A DNA stretch of 64,000 nucleotides. Origin: Otis tarda (lineage: Eukaryota; Chordata; Aves; Otidiformes; Otididae). The position numbers and the translations under genes are program-made. A model generated the notes under the pieces. The model was not told the origin of the DNA, made no database searches, and saw only the letters and a list, made by a program, of their open reading frames with translations. Positions 46,143 to 60,710 of this stretch are shown here, piece by piece. The stretch covers positions 132,400,190-132,464,189 of the forward strand of contig CM048553.1 of assembly GCA_026413225.1 (NCBI GenBank), in the 5' to 3' direction. The stretch's first letter is position 1. Each line of letters begins with the position of its first letter.

Positions 46143-47286
46143 TGTTGTCGTAGTTCAGCCCCGATCGGGACCAGACTATGCAGTCTCTCTCTCACTCCCC
46201 CCACCCTCCAAGAGAATAGGGGGAGATAATATAAGAAAAAACGGCTCGAGGTTTGAGATAAGGATGGGGAGAAAATCCTTAAAGTTACCGTTACAGGCAA
46301 AACAGACTCGACTTGGGGAAAAATACTCATTTATTTCTAAAACTAGCAGGATAATGAGACAGAGAATGAGAGAACCTCCCTCCACTCCTCCCTCTGCCCA
46401 AGTTTAACATTATTACCTTCCCCCCAGAGCAGCATAGTGGGGAAGAGGGAATGGGGGTTGCAGTCAGTTCATTACGCGTTGTTTTATGCCGCTGCTTCAT
46501 GGTCAGGGGAAGAACTCCTCACGTTCCTCCCCTGCTCCTTCGTGGGGTCCCTCCCATGGGCCACAGTCCTTCGTGAAACTGCTCTGGCGTGGGTCATCTC
46601 TTCCACGGGATGCAGTCCCTCTAGAACAGCTGTCCCAGCAGGCCCTCCATGGGCCACAGCCTCCTTCAGGCATCCGCCTGCCCCAACGTAGGGTCCTTCA
46701 TGGGCTCTAGGTGGATCTCTGCCCCTCCGTGGACCTCCATGGGCTGCAGGGGGACAGCCTGCTCCACCATGGTCATCACCACAGGCTGCAGGGGAATCTT
46801 GCCCAGGAGCATCATTACTCCTTCCCCTCCTTCTTCACTGACCTTGGCGTCTGCAGCTGTTCCTCTCACAAGAAAAGTTCTTCACAACAGGCTGGCAGAC
46901 GCCTCTCAGAGTCTCTTCACATCATCCATCTCATCTCCTTTCCACATCTTTTAGCCGGGCCGGGCCGAGTTGGGCCCAGTAGGCTGCCTGGCAAGAGTCT
47001 AGAGGGTGAGGCCTGCAAGGCCCATAAGGCTCGCGCCTCCCCCTGTGCGCCTCTGCCCCCACTCAGCTTCTTCACATCTTCTCTTCTCTTCTCTCTTTTT
47101 TTTTTTTTTTTCCGTTTTCCCCTTCTTAAATACGTTATCGCAGAGGCGTTATCACGGAACATTCTGCTACCAATTGGCTCGGCCTTGGCCAGCAGCGGGT
47201 CTGCCCTAGGCCCGGCCGAGTCCACTGAACAAAGGGGAGCAACTTCTAGCTACCACCATAGTTCCCCCTCACTAAACAAAACCACA
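46143..47286 (-). mobile_element. Long solo LTR, avian ERVL-type, minus strand
   Basis: Read on the minus strand it runs from tgtggttttgtttag (47286 downward) to ctacgacaaca (46143), with TG...CA ends and length 1,144 bp. It has a TATA-like tatttaag (47132-47125) and AATAAA (46335-46330) in that strand. The part 46440-47000 has repeated ccatgggc and gctgcaggg motifs typical of such LTRs. No clear 5-bp target duplication was found at these borders, so the borders are approximate or the duplication has decayed. No internal retroviral genes adjoin it. Confidence 0.78.
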
Positions 47287-50200
47287 ATATATGTGTTCTT
47301 AACTACTGTCTCATACATTTACTTGGCGACTAACAGATTGCACGCCTTGAACAAATGCATATGACTTCTTAAGCAAACTACAAGGCAGCATTCTAGAAAG
47401 AAGAAAATTTTGGCACTGTTCTGGGGTCAGCATTGAAATGACTGCCTGTCTTCCTGTATTTCTTGCTGCAGTGGGAGGAAAAAGTACCAAAACCATTCCA
47501 AGTTTCCCCTGCTTTCCAGGCTGTGTGATCTGAGCTAATTCCTCAAGGTCATGTGTTCTTTGAGCCTTAGGCAGCACCTGTTTTGGTGTCCAGGTGTGCT
47601 TTTGGCAAGTAAGCTCTCCTATCCAGCTCCTCATGAGAGGAGCTGTTGCCTATATCTTTGCACTTCGTAGTGATTCATTACACTGTCCTTGCAGGGCTGA
47701 TCTTCAGCATCTTCTTTCAGAATTCTGTTCTTGTATGATTTTTGGTGGTAAGTATGGGGTATTTGGGGTTTTTTTGCATATGTGGAACAGGTATCAGCCA
47801 GATCAGAGTTGCAATCTTTGCTTTAAGTTAAACAGCACCTATGAATATCACTAAGCACTAGAAGTTTAATGTATGACTGTTAAACTGTTGCCAAGGATTT
47901 TGGTACATTTCTGACTTGTGTCAACTTGTTCTTGCGAACAAGTCCAAAACTTAGTCTGGGAATTGATGTTGGCTAGGTGTCATTTCCCAGTAGGTAATTG
48001 GAATGTTGTTTAGAAAATAAATTTTCCCATTAGAAGCCTTTCAGTTTACCTGACTTTCCCTTGATGTGGTTGCTGTTGAGGCAGACCAGATTTTCAGCTA
48101 ATTTGTCTGGCTGTTCTCTGTTCAAACTGGTGAAAACAGTGGAAGCTTTTTATGCATGCTGTGAGATCTGTCTTTCAACTGATGTTCCTTCTGTGACACT
48201 CTTCTTGAATACTTCCTTAATCATGTCTGCCATTTGGTCTGTTGAAGAAATTTCAACTTCCCATCCTCCTTTCTGAAGTATACCTGTTCTGCTCAAAGAG
48301 CAGTAATTCCAGCGAAGTGTTTTAATTTATCTCTATTCTCTCAGCACGTTTGAAGGCTTTGTCCGGTAAGGTAGATATACAGAAAAACTTTGGAGTATCA
48401 TGGCTTTCATAGTAACAGTTATAGAGACTTTCAATAGTATTACTCTCTACATGTGTTTATTTTGTGTTGAAGTATGATGTGAAAATCCAAGAGATGTCAT
48501 AGTCTAGCACCTCAGTTTTGTTGATTCTCCCTATGTAGTGGTAATTCATAAAAGTAATTAACATTCTGGTAACAGTGGACAAAATATGAGGCTTTTACTT
48601 TCACCAAAGATTCTCTCTAAAGAGATTATTCTGTAAGTAAGGACATAGGTATGGACAGGTTACAAAGGATAATATAACTATGAGTTAACTTTCACCAGAA
48701 GAATGGGAGGGTGGATCTAGTGAGGGTCTCTCTGGATATGTCAAATATAGAACTTAAAAACTTCTCCTCTATCTATGCATGCTAATGTTGGTATGTCAGT
48801 TGTTTGTCCAGTGGGTCAATTTTTCTTCTCCTCCACACAAAGTGCCTTCTTCATGTGAGACTGATACAAGGGAAGAAGTAGTTGCCTTTATAAAGACTCA
48901 GTTACTCAGCTTTTACTATTACTAAAGTACAGGTAGCTATGATCTCTACTCTGAACTTTTCCTCTCCTTTTTCTTTTCTGCATGTGTATGTATTTGGGTG
49001 GTAGTCAGGTACTTCTATCTTACAGTTTGGGCATAAAGACTTCTTACAAACCAATGAACAAAGGCTTCTGTGTTGGGCTTTCTGTTTTGTTTTGTTTTTC
49101 TTTTCGGTTCCTACTTTTCTCTCCAACTAGTCAGCTCATGTAAAGCTAAAATCTTGCACTTGGCGTCGTTTATATTCAACTCAGCTGATATATCGCTAAA
49201 TGAAAAAGTATTCAGGGAAGCATGAGAAGATTCAGTAGGATTAAATAGCAAAGCTTAAGGATTTATTCCATGCAGGAGCAGCCTTTCAAAGCTAAAAGCA
49301 AGCTAAAGGAGGAGGCATTAATTGTGGGAAGTTAACATGTAAAATGGGAATCAGAAGATTCTTCAAATTCTTTCAGCTACTGGCAGCATTGAATCTGAGG
49401 TCTTCAGTTTACAAGTGATCAAGTATAAAGAGAGATAGAAAAGAAGCCTATTAAGTATAAAGAAAAATGGTTGAAATGGTTGTTATGTACTTCCCCATAA
49501 TCAGCTGTCTGTGAAAAGGGTCTCTTCTCTCCTACCCTTGAGTGTGGTTTTAGACATATTCGGCCAGAATTGTTGGTTATTTAAGGTGGCATGGATGACA
49601 TCTGAGAACAAGGCATAGATGAAGTCAGTATCCTTGTGCTTCTATAAATAAAGAAGATTGCATGCAAGGTCTTGCTGAATGCTGGCTTCTCTGTTAACTG
49701 AAAGGGCTAACTATTCACCAGTTTAATTCTTCCTTCAAGCGCTTTATTGTTCAAAACCTAACCAGAGCACTGTCTCTTTGTGCACCTCCTTCCCTATTTA
49801 CTGACTTCTTCAAAAGCTCCACATAAAATTTAATGAAAACACACTCTGGCTTTTGTAGTAATTTGCTTGGTTTTACCTGGGAAATGTGCACCTAGCTACA
49901 TCTGACAATAACCAGTTACTCCTGAAGGATCCTTTTGTCACCCTCTGAAAATCCTTTTGTCTCTGAACACATGAGGAATAATCCAAGACTGGAATAAGCT
50001 TTAAAATGCCAACCTGAGTGCCTCACCATCTGCACTTGGATCATCCACAGCACACCTACCAGGACTATGCACAAGTACATGTCCTTTCCGTGGGAACTGG
50101 AATGGTGATGCAGAGAATGGGAATGCGTAGGTCTCATCCTGACATTTAATCATGACAAATCTGCAAAAAAGTTTAAAATAACTGGGATCATTGTTTGTTT

Positions 50201-50429
50201 GTTTGTGGTCTCACTGACCAAAAACATGTTTTAGTCAGCATGTTTTGCTGCTTTTTTCTTCAGTTTTTTTTTTTTTTTTTGAGTTTCTACTCATCTCAAA
50301 ATGACAGAAGCTACTCTACTACCTGCACTAAGCAATACTCCAGCCCTTTTATTTGCTGGAGCAGCTCCAGCAGGATCTATCAGACAGTATGGCTTAGCCC
50401 TAGCTTTCTGATGAAAATACCTGTTTTTG
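47287..50429. other. Non-coding DNA, possibly intronic
   Basis: Nothing is recognised. T-rich on the plus strand, with a T-run at about 50264-50280. Open frames are short. Confidence 0.5.
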
Positions 50430-50915
50430 TAGAATCATAGAATAGTTTGAGTTGGAAGGGACCTTCAAAGGTCATCTAACCCAACCACCCTGCAAGAAGC
50501 AGGGACATCTTCAACAGGATCAGATTGCTCAGAGCCCTGTCCAACCTGGCCTTGAATGTTTCCAGGGATGGGGCGTCCACCACGTCTCTGGGCAACCTGT
50601 TCCAGTGTTTCACCACCCTCAGGAAAAAAAATTTCCTGATGTCCAGTCTGAACCTACCTCCCTCTATTTTAAAGTGATTATCCCTCCATCCTATCACAAC
50701 AGGCCCTACTAAACAGCCTCTCCCCATCTTTCTTGTAGGCCCCCTTGAGGTACTGAAAGACCGCTATCAGGTCTCCCCAGAGCCTTCTCTTCTCGAGGCT
50801 GAACATCCCCAACTCTCTCAGCCTGTCTTCATACGAGAGGTGCTCCAGCCCTCTGATCATCTTTGTTGCCCTCCTCTGGACTTGATCCATGTTCTTCTTA
50901 TCTTGGGGGCTCCAG
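50430..50915 (-). mobile_element. CR1 fragment, minus strand
   Basis: It opens with tagaatcatagaatag (reverse complement of the CR1 tail) and proceeds through the 3' UTR into the C-terminal end of ORF2, readable in two minus-strand frames (50476-50727 and 50678-50920). It is truncated at the position equal to about 25405 of the long copy. Confidence 0.93.
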
Positions 50916-53900
50916 CGCAATGTGGCTCCAGCTTATATTTTGGCAAGTAATTTCTATTTCCACAGTTGCTTGGAAGAGGATGTGCTTGGTGCTTTCTCAT
51001 CTATCTGAAGCAGGAGGAAAAGTACATACTTAAACATGTGAGGCTTGTCTCAACATGCAAGCATTCTTCCAGGTGCTTTGAGGGAGCTAAAATGGCTTTA
51101 CTTCAAATAACGCATTTCAGAAAATAAGTAGTTTACCAACTTGTCATTTGTAGTCTTCACTGTTCAGAGTGCCTTTCTGACATGATACTTCATATTACTA
51201 CTGAAATAATTTTGACTCCTTCCTCAAGCTTCTTAGGAGAAGATGTAGGCAAGAAATATTTTTTGTCTTCAAGGGAGACTTTTCTACAAGCCTTTGAAGT
51301 ACGTTTATTTCTGTGGAACTTCTATGGCATTCTTCTCATCTTCTGATGACATCTGTGACTAATTTGCTAATATATTTATGTTACTATGCTTATATAAGCT
51401 ACCAAAACCGGTGGAATTTGTTTGTCCCACATTGCTGGATACAGCTTGCTCAAAAATACCCAACTGTGCCACCCAAATTTACATTAAACTGTTCACCGTT
51501 CTTTCTTCCATGCTTCTCTACTCTTCACTCAAATATTTTTGGAATAGAAAGGAAATAACAGGAGTCACAAGAAAACTAATATAGCATCTTTTATAAAAAC
51601 GGATAAACCTAATGACTTAGTTACCAAAGTCTATTGATCTGATATCAATCCCAGGCAAAACAGTAGAAAAAGTTATGTACTTTTATAGCTTTGAAGGACT
51701 GGATTATAATTAATGCAAATCAGTGATTATTGAAGAAAAGATCTTGTCAAACAGACCCTGACATGCTGGCTTTATATGTGTTGGAGCTTACAAGTCTGGC
51801 TAAAGGAAATAGGCTGTGTAGTGTGATAGTGTATTTTACTTGGTGAAAAGTGAAGTTAATGCTATTTCATGTCTGCCAACTCAAACACCTCTTATATGTT
51901 ACCTGCTAGGTTTGCTAGCTGGCTCCAGATGCCAGGCAACACAGTGGTAGATAGTTACAGCAGAAGAGATGTTGTGTTGAGTTCATACCTATGTCTTACC
52001 CACTGGAACTTTTTTGTGCCTGTCATATAGGTGTGATTAATGTCTTCCCGGCAAGTTAATGGTGGTATTTAGATCAGTACTGACCCAGACTGTAAGCAGC
52101 TGCTTCTGGATTCACTGTGAAAAGATTTCTAAAAGATGGAGTAGTTGCAAGAGTCTTACCTGCTCAGGAAATACCAACGACTGTCTATCTGACAAAGAAT
52201 ATCTGGTTTTCCCTTTCTTGCTCAGTCTCTGCAATGGTCTCCAATATTTGTGGGTGTTCCCTTTCCTTTTTCTCTCCTCTCTGAACTTCCTCCACACCAA
52301 AAAAGAAAAGAAAGAGGAAACTTCTTCCTACAGTAGAAAGTAGAAACACAATTCAGAAGCACTATAAAGAGCTGTGAGTATCTGGAGAGCTACATGATTT
52401 TGTACAGCTTCCGTATTTTATCAATGAAAACATTTCCTATTGATAACTTAGCTTGACACAGAAACATTCCATCTTTCTCTTAAAATAAAACTTTGAAACC
52501 AAAGAAATTCAAATAGTATCCTTGTTCAAAAGTGTTAGTAGTTAGAATGTTGTTTAAATATAGCAAATTTGTCAACAATACCCTAAAATACCTCTTTATA
52601 AGGCTCACTAAGCATTTTGTTAGATGAATTAAAAGACAGGACGAAGAGGCTTAAGAGTTCTCCCAGGCCTGCCTAGTCTTTTTTGACTAGTGCTTTTTTG
52701 CCTGTTTATATGTAGTGCATCCATCTTCATGTTCATTGCAAATTCATGTATTACATCTACCAAAAAGATCACTTTCTTGCTGGAAAACTATGAAACTGCT
52801 GAAACACTGAAACTGGGCATTTCTCTTTCTTTCCATATGACTCATCATTTTGCCTCATTTAAATCTTTTACACCTCATTAATTCCTTGTGATTACATTGT
52901 GTGTCTTGGTTCTTTTTACTTTGTTTGTACTGGACAATATGAACTTTGTTTTATTTGTCTTTTTGCATTTTGAACTTTGGTACAGACTGTTGTCCATTAC
53001 AGCTCCTTGTTCCATGTACAATAGGGCAAGATTCTTCCAGACATCAGCATGTTGCATAAAAATCAAGAGGGGGGACTTAATGTGTTATTACCTTCCCCGC
53101 TTCTCTTGTGGATATAATGAAGACTTGACTGCTGTGAAAACAGAAGGCTGCCAGCTGTGCCATATGCATGTTATCTAGTAGCACGAAGAGAACCTCTTGT
53201 ATAAGTTGCAGTCAGAGCATGCTTACTGGGTCTTTCAAATTAATTATTGAAAATGGCATGAGAAATACAAGATTAAGAAATGCAAAAAAAAAAGTCACCA
53301 ATTATAATGAGTAAGACCTTTTGAGGAGCCTGAGAAGCAGCTCTTAAAAATATAAAACAACAGCAAAACAACAACAACAAAAAAACCCCTTGATTTATAA
53401 ACTACTTGTTTTTCAGTGCTGTGGCCAGAACTGTATGAGTGTTGCTTTTGTCTTTAGCCTCTAGTATTTCCAGCTCACTCTGTTCTTTTCTTTTCATTCC
53501 CTTTTCTTTTTGTTTTCTCCCAAAGGACAGATAGGAAGGTCAGCTCTGCGCTCTGTACCATATGTCTGAGTCATTGCTTCATACTATATATCTATTGCTT
53601 TTTTTTCCTAGCTTCTTTTACAAATTCATAGTTTAAAAACAAACTCACTCAAAGGCTTTAAAAGCTCGTAATTGCAATATACTGATGAGGAAACCTCACT
53701 GCAAAAATACATTACATCATTTTTTCCAGATGCTGCTAACAGATGTAATTTCTCACTACTTTTTAATTTTACCATTTCAAAAATTTTGTTTAAAATAAGA
53801 TCTTATTTCAGTGCCTGCTTGCCCTGTTCCTAAGGCTTTCTCCTGTGCACCAGTTTATACTGGAGATTATCATTCTGCCTCCTATAGTATGCTACCGAGC

Positions 53901-55409
53901 TTGTAGATAAGATGTGCATATAAGACTTTATTAGATAGGATATGTATATGTGTTAGTAGCAATATACATAGCAGTGTTTCTCTTTTCAGCTGTCATCAAG
54001 CTCAAGGCCAAAGAATGTGTGTTCTTGCAAATTTAGGAGTTAAATATGTAAATCTTCATCTTCTCTTGAGAAATTAAATATTTTTGACTGTATGGGTAGC
54101 ATCTGATGAGAATTCAACCAGTGAAAATTCTCCAGTGAAGTTAATTAAAACTGGTATCCTGAGAATGCTTTGCATTAATTTTGTATCAGATTATGCTTCT
54201 ACTTTCTGCAACCTTAATTAATCAAATCTTAATTGTTACTTAATCTGTAGCACTGGTTTGGGCTTAAAAAATATCAAGGGGCATGTGCCTAATTGAATAT
54301 TGATATCTGAGGAGGAAAGGAGGAGATACTGGTCCCCTTTTCCAAAGGGGAAATAGACTCTGAAGTCTGAGCAGGGGGAAAAGAAAGAGGTAGAGGGCAG
54401 CTTGTCCTTCAGGACAAGAAATGGCAGCAGAAGGCAGACAGCAGAGTAATTAACAGGTCTTTCTCCAGAAGAGAAGGTGGCATTTGCTCTGCCTAATTAC
54501 ACTGACTGTAATCTAAAACATGCTGTCGTGCTATCACAGTTGGATTTTTCAGTGCCTGGTTCCTGCAGGCAGCCTGCTTAAGTTTTAGGCCTCGGAGCAG
54601 ATACTAGGTAGTCCTTGCTTGAGACGACAAGCTGAGAGGACACATTGCCTTGTGAAGGGTTAGAGCTCTCGTCCTTTGTGGATGAGTGTTGTAGATTAAT
54701 CCTTTGTAGATTAATGGCTTTGGCCTGTAATGCTAATGTTTTGAATTGTACCAGGATACAAAGGAGTATCAACTTTAGTCTAAACCTGGGTTGTTATCCT
54801 CTAGCAAGTAGAGAGCTAAAATCTGATTTTATATACTCTGTGCAGATGTGTGATTAAAAGAAAAATATCTGGTTACTTGTAATATATATCAGGAACAAGC
54901 AAGTCTAGAGTAGCTCAAACTAATGTCAGGGAATCATCTTGCCAAGACTCAGTTGTGTGTGTAAGTTGAGGGCTGTATTTCGCCTATGCTATGGTGATAG
55001 TGACAACTTTTTAAACTTGCTAATCACAGATCAAACAATGTTTCTGTGACCAGTACCCTTCGCTTCTACAGTGCTTTTAATGAGGCTGGGCTCTTGAGCC
55101 AAGAAAATATCTAGGAACTGCATATACCTTTTAGGAGACTGAATTAAATACTGTAATCTTTCTTGTTTTACTTAAAAACTAAAGCATCGAGAACTGCCAG
55201 CCAGACTCTTTCTGTGTGCCTACCATCTGTCTTTCACCTAAGGCTGATTATGATCTGGTAACTAGGAGTCTCTGATCCTAAACTCTCTAAGAATAAGGCA
55301 GCAGTGTGCCATTGCAGTCATTTGGACTGCTGGGTACAAAATGAGATATTGATATACCAACCCAACTTTAGTGAAGGCTACCAAAACCATTATGAGGCGG
55401 AGCATGTGA
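50916..55409. other. Non-coding DNA, possibly intronic
   Basis: No gene or repeat was recognised apart from A-rich patches near 53285 and 53365-53385. Confidence 0.5.
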
Positions 55410-55802
55410 TGTACAAGCAAGGACTGAGGTAACTGGGTTTATTCAGTATGGATAAGACACTGGAAGGAGATTGAACTTCACTACCCAGGGAGGTGTTATG
55501 GAGATGACAGAGCCTTTTCTTGGAGGTGTACAACAAAAGGGTAGGTGGCAATGGTTACAAGTTGCAATGAGAGAAATTCCAACTAAATGAAACGGAAATC
55601 TTTCCCTGCAAGAATGGTTTAGCACTGGTACAGGTTGTCCAAAGTGCCTCGGGAACCTAGATCCTTGGAGATACTCAAAATTCATCTAGAGTCCCTGAGC
55701 AATCAGACTGAAGTTTAATGTTAGTCTAGCTTTGAGCAAGTAGTTATTTGACTTGATGGCCTCCAGATGTCCCTTCCAGTTACATTTTTCTATGATTCTA
55801 AG
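55410..55802 (+). mobile_element. Old, divergent CR1-like fragment
   Basis: The order of blocks (ctgaggtaactgggtttattcag, a central ggcaatggttacaagttgcaatgag block, ggtacaggttgtcc, then tttctatgattcta at 55788-55801) follows the CR1 3' region. Divergence from the other copies is high, and the subfamily differs. It is an ancient insertion. Confidence 0.75.
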
Positions 55803-58800
55803 AGATCTGTTGATATACTAGGTGTGCCTTTACAGACCTACCAGTCCTGACTCAGTGTCTGAGTTTAACTTAATACCTTCCATGTGGAGATAAGGAAAAA
55901 GAGAATCTCATTGCTTATCTTCCATATAATAGCCTCATGTCAAGGAAGGAGAAGATCTGAACTCCATACTGTCCTCAGCCTCAAGGAACCTGAACCTATG
56001 TCTGAGCAAAGGACAGAACCACTAGTACAAAAGATATATTGAAACTGGTTTATTGTGCACAGGCACAATTGCTTTCCTTCTGGTCCTGTTCCTTTTTGCA
56101 GACAAGTGCATGCCTGACCCCATACTCTTATTATTTGGATACTGAAAAACAGGAAGCCTTCACTTCTGCATCATGCTCCTTAGATTACTTTAATTGACTC
56201 TGGAGTAAAATATATAAGCAGTTCTGGAAGTCCTTCTAGCTCTAGATGTTATACACAAGACATGCTTTTCTGTCACTCAATGCTTGTTTCACAGGAAGAA
56301 GCTAATCTAAGATTATGACAGAGACAGAGCTTCATTTAGGCCAGCCCCACAGGAAGTGTCCAAATGCAGAACTGTACTTGAGTGGCAAGATTATATGGTT
56401 CTCAAACTTCTACATGAGGAACAGAGCTATGGCAAGCTGGTATTCTCCTGAACCTGTAAGACATGACCGCAGTGTTGTTTGTGAAGAGAATGCTTCTGGT
56501 TTTCCTTATGCTGTCACGTGAAGTGAAATTCTCACTAAGACAGTGAGATGCAAACCAAATAAACAATTCCATATTTAGATGTTAGTGAGTTTATCATTGT
56601 TTTATGTGCCTTACTCTGGTGCAGAAAAACACAGATATGTGACAACAGGCATTGCAAACTAAACTTATCCTTCTATCATGTCTGCCCACGTAAAAGAAAT
56701 TCAAGAAAACCTCAATCACATGCTGAAATCTGTGAAATCTAAAGCAACCCTGGGAAGTACATTAATTTACGTTAATAACTGTATATCATTCAAACCACAC
56801 TGGTGTGGCACAAGAAACAACAGAAATTAAGCAAAGAGTGGAGAAGTTCATGACTCTTGTTGCATTTTTTGTGTTTTGTGGTTCTGTTTTGTTTTGGTTT
56901 TTTAATTGTAAATGTTTCTCTAATCATCCTGGACTATTACAGTTTATACTTTGCTTTTACCTATTAATAGTTATTGCTTTCTTATAACAAAATTAGCTTT
57001 ATAGCTAATATAGGATTATAGCTACTAAATTCTATGCTAATCTAACCATGATCAACGCAGTATTTTCAAGACTTCTTCACAGCAAACAGAAATAGCCTTG
57101 CAATATAACATGTTTTTATCTGTGTCTTTTAAGAAAAAAAAGATATTCAGCCTAATAATAAGATAGTGAGACTAACTTTCTTAATGAAGCACGTGAGCTG
57201 ATTTAAAGCTACTTATTCTTCTAGATGTATCTCACCAGCCTTTTGTTTCTAAGAATGAACCTTCTCCTTATCTGTGGTGATAAGGAGTGTCAGGCATGGT
57301 TCTGTCTCTGGAGCTCCTCTGCCCTGTTATTGTTGTTTTAGAGTGCCCAAGATCAATAGGAAGAACGCTAAAGAAAGAACCTAATATGAAGCCGAACAGA
57401 GCAAAAATTGTCTGAGTCATAAGGCTTAGCTGAGAAATACTTGATTTTTACTGTTGTAACGTCAGAAAGACACAACGCTATGCAGCCTCATAAAAACTTT
57501 ATGTGGTAACATTAGAGATCCCTGGAGTATTTGATGACAGGCTTCATAATCAGACTAAAACAGTTTGCCATTGTTGGCAATGTAATCACCATCTCTATTT
57601 AATCAAATTAGAAGTGGTGGTTTGTTTTGTTTGGCATATCTGAGGGGTGAGGGGGGTGTAGTGGTCCTTTTTGGTTTTGTTTCTTTTTTTCTTCAAGTTA
57701 TTATTTAATTGGAAAGTTGACTGAAAATGTTTCCTATAAGCTTCATTGGGTAAGAAGTGCTTGTTTGGTGTTGTGTGTGTGATGAGTGGGAGTGGTGTGG
57801 TTGTATTTTTTTATGGGAGTGTGGGGATTTTGTTTGTTTTTGAAAGTAAACAAACCCTCTTCTTTCTGTTTATATTCCTAAGGTGAATATGGTGACTGCC
57901 TTTTTTAGTGCTACTGTTTTTGTTGTGAGGATGGCATAGCTCTTCATTTTAATCCTATCTTCAAATAATATCCTCTTTCAATTGTCAGACTCAGAGAATC
58001 TGTGCACCTTTGCTTACTCTGCGGTCCAGTTGTATGTTTTTTAAGAAAGGAAATAAAATCCTTCTGTATGTTGTGTTTTTTTTGTGGGGAAAATCTGATT
58101 AAGCTTGTTTTACTTTCTGTTGAACCCATTAGCTTTGGTAGTCCCTTAACAGTACACTTGAAGTATGCCAAACAGGAGAATAATTTACTTAAAAATAGCT
58201 TTAATGGAGCTAAGAATCATCACGTTATGTAATGTGATGTACATGGAGTTTCAGGCAAATAGCCAAATTCCCTTTGACTTTACAGATAAGTACACAAATG
58301 CCAAATGGCCATTAGTCAAATGGCTAAAAGATTTGTAGTGATTTTCAAAAAACATCTTGGCACATGTAGATCAATGCTGTCTGGATACGGATGTGTTATT
58401 CCAGTAATGACATAATACAAAATAGCTCTGTGGAAAGGAGGCGACGCATGTCAATACACGTGGATTCAGCAGTGCTTCAAACAGAAGTGAAGTGCCCAGA
58501 GTGTGTGAGTCTTCATCCAACAGTCAGCTCTGGGGAAATAGTTTTCCATTTCAATTCCAGATCCTTGATTTTATTTTTTTCTTTTCCTTTCAGTGTTTTG
58601 CATATTTAAAATTTCTTAAAAGTTTATATTTAATAATTAATAATGGAATTCGTATTTAAAATTGTCATTGATTTTAATATTTGAGTATTAATATTTTAAT
58701 AATCCCTGTATGGGGTTGTTAAAGATATTCCTGACAAAGGGTTAACAAGCAAATTGCTGAGGAGGAGGAGTATTTTGGAAAAAAGATTTAAAAGAGAAAG

Positions 58801-60179
58801 ATGCTGAGACTGAGCAGGATATAGTTAAGATCTCTCTCATCTGAATGTTATTTCACTCAGGCTGTGCTGACAGGCTTTTCTGAAATGAAGATACATCTTG
58901 TCTTTCCATTTTTAGTTCAGTTCTGATTCCAATGGAATCTATGATGAAAACAAATATGGACTGTTATCTGTTATGCAAATACCAGGACTATTTGTTTGAA
59001 AATGCTGATGCTGCTTCTGTTGAAGCATGAGGAGGCTGTAGGTATAAGGTATGTAGAGCAATGGAAAAATTTGTTTAAGGGAAGGGTAAAAAATATAATT
59101 TTTTTGGTGGTTGGGATGCCAAATTTCAAAGACATTGGACTGAAAGTTAAAATTTAGTTACCTAAAGGTTGCCTGTGAAACACAGGTTCAGTGAAGCTTT
59201 TAATCCAGTGTAAATAGTCATGTTAGAAAACGTGGACACTGATTGCGTAGTAGTAGTAGAAAGAAAAATGTCTTTGTCTTCTGCCCTCCATCCCTTTCTT
59301 CCCTTGATGTTTTTTACAGTATGGGTGAATTTCTGATTTGGCTGAAATCAATTTTTTTTTTTTTTTTCATCCACTTCAAGTCTTGAAGTTTGCACTATAT
59401 CTTCAGTTTTCATGGGTGATGTTCTACATTTCAACATTACATTAATTCAGATTTTCAGAAGTGATGAGAGGCTCAGGCTTACTAGTTCATTTCACTACTT
59501 ATCCCAACATACTTTTTAAAGATTGGTTCTTACTAACTTCTGAAACTGAAAACACAAATGTCTACATACTGTGTTCATTCACCCAAACTTGGCATGTTAC
59601 TTGCATATGAGCAAGTGTCATCTTTTTACCTATTGTTCTTATGGAGTATTTACTTTTTAAACAAGCTAATTAATGCTTAGAGTAAACCCACAAGCAAACA
59701 TGTTGCCTCCTGCAACATGCTTTCATCCTTGGCACTTCTTGCTCTTCTGAGAGGCATTGATTCAACTGAATAATGAGGTGTGATCTTGAAAGAACTTGTA
59801 ATTTTGTTTCTATGGACATGGTCTATAGGCTTGAAAAGCTGGTATATACTCCTCCTCTACCTTTCATGGTACAGAAACCTAAAAATGTCAAAGCTAATCT
59901 CATGTTTAAGTTATTTAGAATAACAGAGAAAAGATTCCTTGTCCTCTGTCATATGGAACAAGGGCTTCATTCTTGGGGAAAAACACGTTGCTTCTGCTGT
60001 CTACAATAAAGTCATGGCTGCTGTGATCATGGTCTTTGAGTGCACTGAGATTTTCTTGGTCTGTGATGGTAAAGACAGGTGAGTACAGAAGAGTGCCGTA
60101 TTATCTGTCTCTTGTGGTATTAGTTTACTTGCCACATAACCTTTGCTTGGAAAGAGACTGCCTCGTATCAGGGATGAGT
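55803..60179. other. Non-coding DNA, possibly intronic
   Basis: No gene recognised. There is a G/T-rich part at 57610-57840 with TG-rich simple sequence, and T-runs near 59350. Open frames are short and without domains. Confidence 0.5.
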
Positions 60180-60710
60180 AGTGGATGAGATCATCACGTG
60201 CCTGTGATTTCCATGGTGCCACACTGGAGCTGCCTGATATTTCCTGAAGACTGCAGCCTGGGGAGAGCCCACACTGGAGCCCATAGGAAGGACCAGTGCT
60301 GAAGCAGGAGAAAAACGTGAGGAGGAAGGAGCAGCACGGAGGAACTGTTATGGACTGACCTGACTGCACCCTCCCATTCCCCGTCCCCTTGGGCTGCTGG
60401 GTGGTGGGGAGGAGGTAGAGCAGTCAGGAACTGAAAGAGTGAAGCTGAGCCTGGGAAAAAGAGAGGGGCAGAGGGAAGGTGTTGATTTAACTTGTCTCTG
60501 TTTCTCACTATCCAAACCTAATTTAATTGGCAGTAAATTAATTTTCCCCAAGTTGAGTCTGTTTTGCCAGTGCTGGTAATTGGTAACAGATCTCCCTGTC
60601 TATCTCGACCCACTGGCTCTTTCATCTTGCTTTCTCCCCCTCCCTGTTGAGGAGGAGTGAGAGGGCAGCTGGGTGGGCATCTGGCAGCCAGCCAAGGTCA
60701 ACTCAACACA
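60180..60710 (+). mobile_element. 5'-truncated LTR, avian ERVL-type
   Basis: From about 60180 the sequence has the repeated cacactggagc and tggggagagccc motifs of ERVL-type LTRs. The blocks cccattccccgtcccc, ttttccccaagttgagtctgttttgcc and ctccctgtctatctcgaccc follow, ending ggtcaactcaacaca. The same ordered blocks occur in the minus-strand LTR at 46.1-46.5 kb and in the piece inside the provirus at 13.6-13.9 kb. The U3 5' part with the TATA box is missing. Confidence 0.75.
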
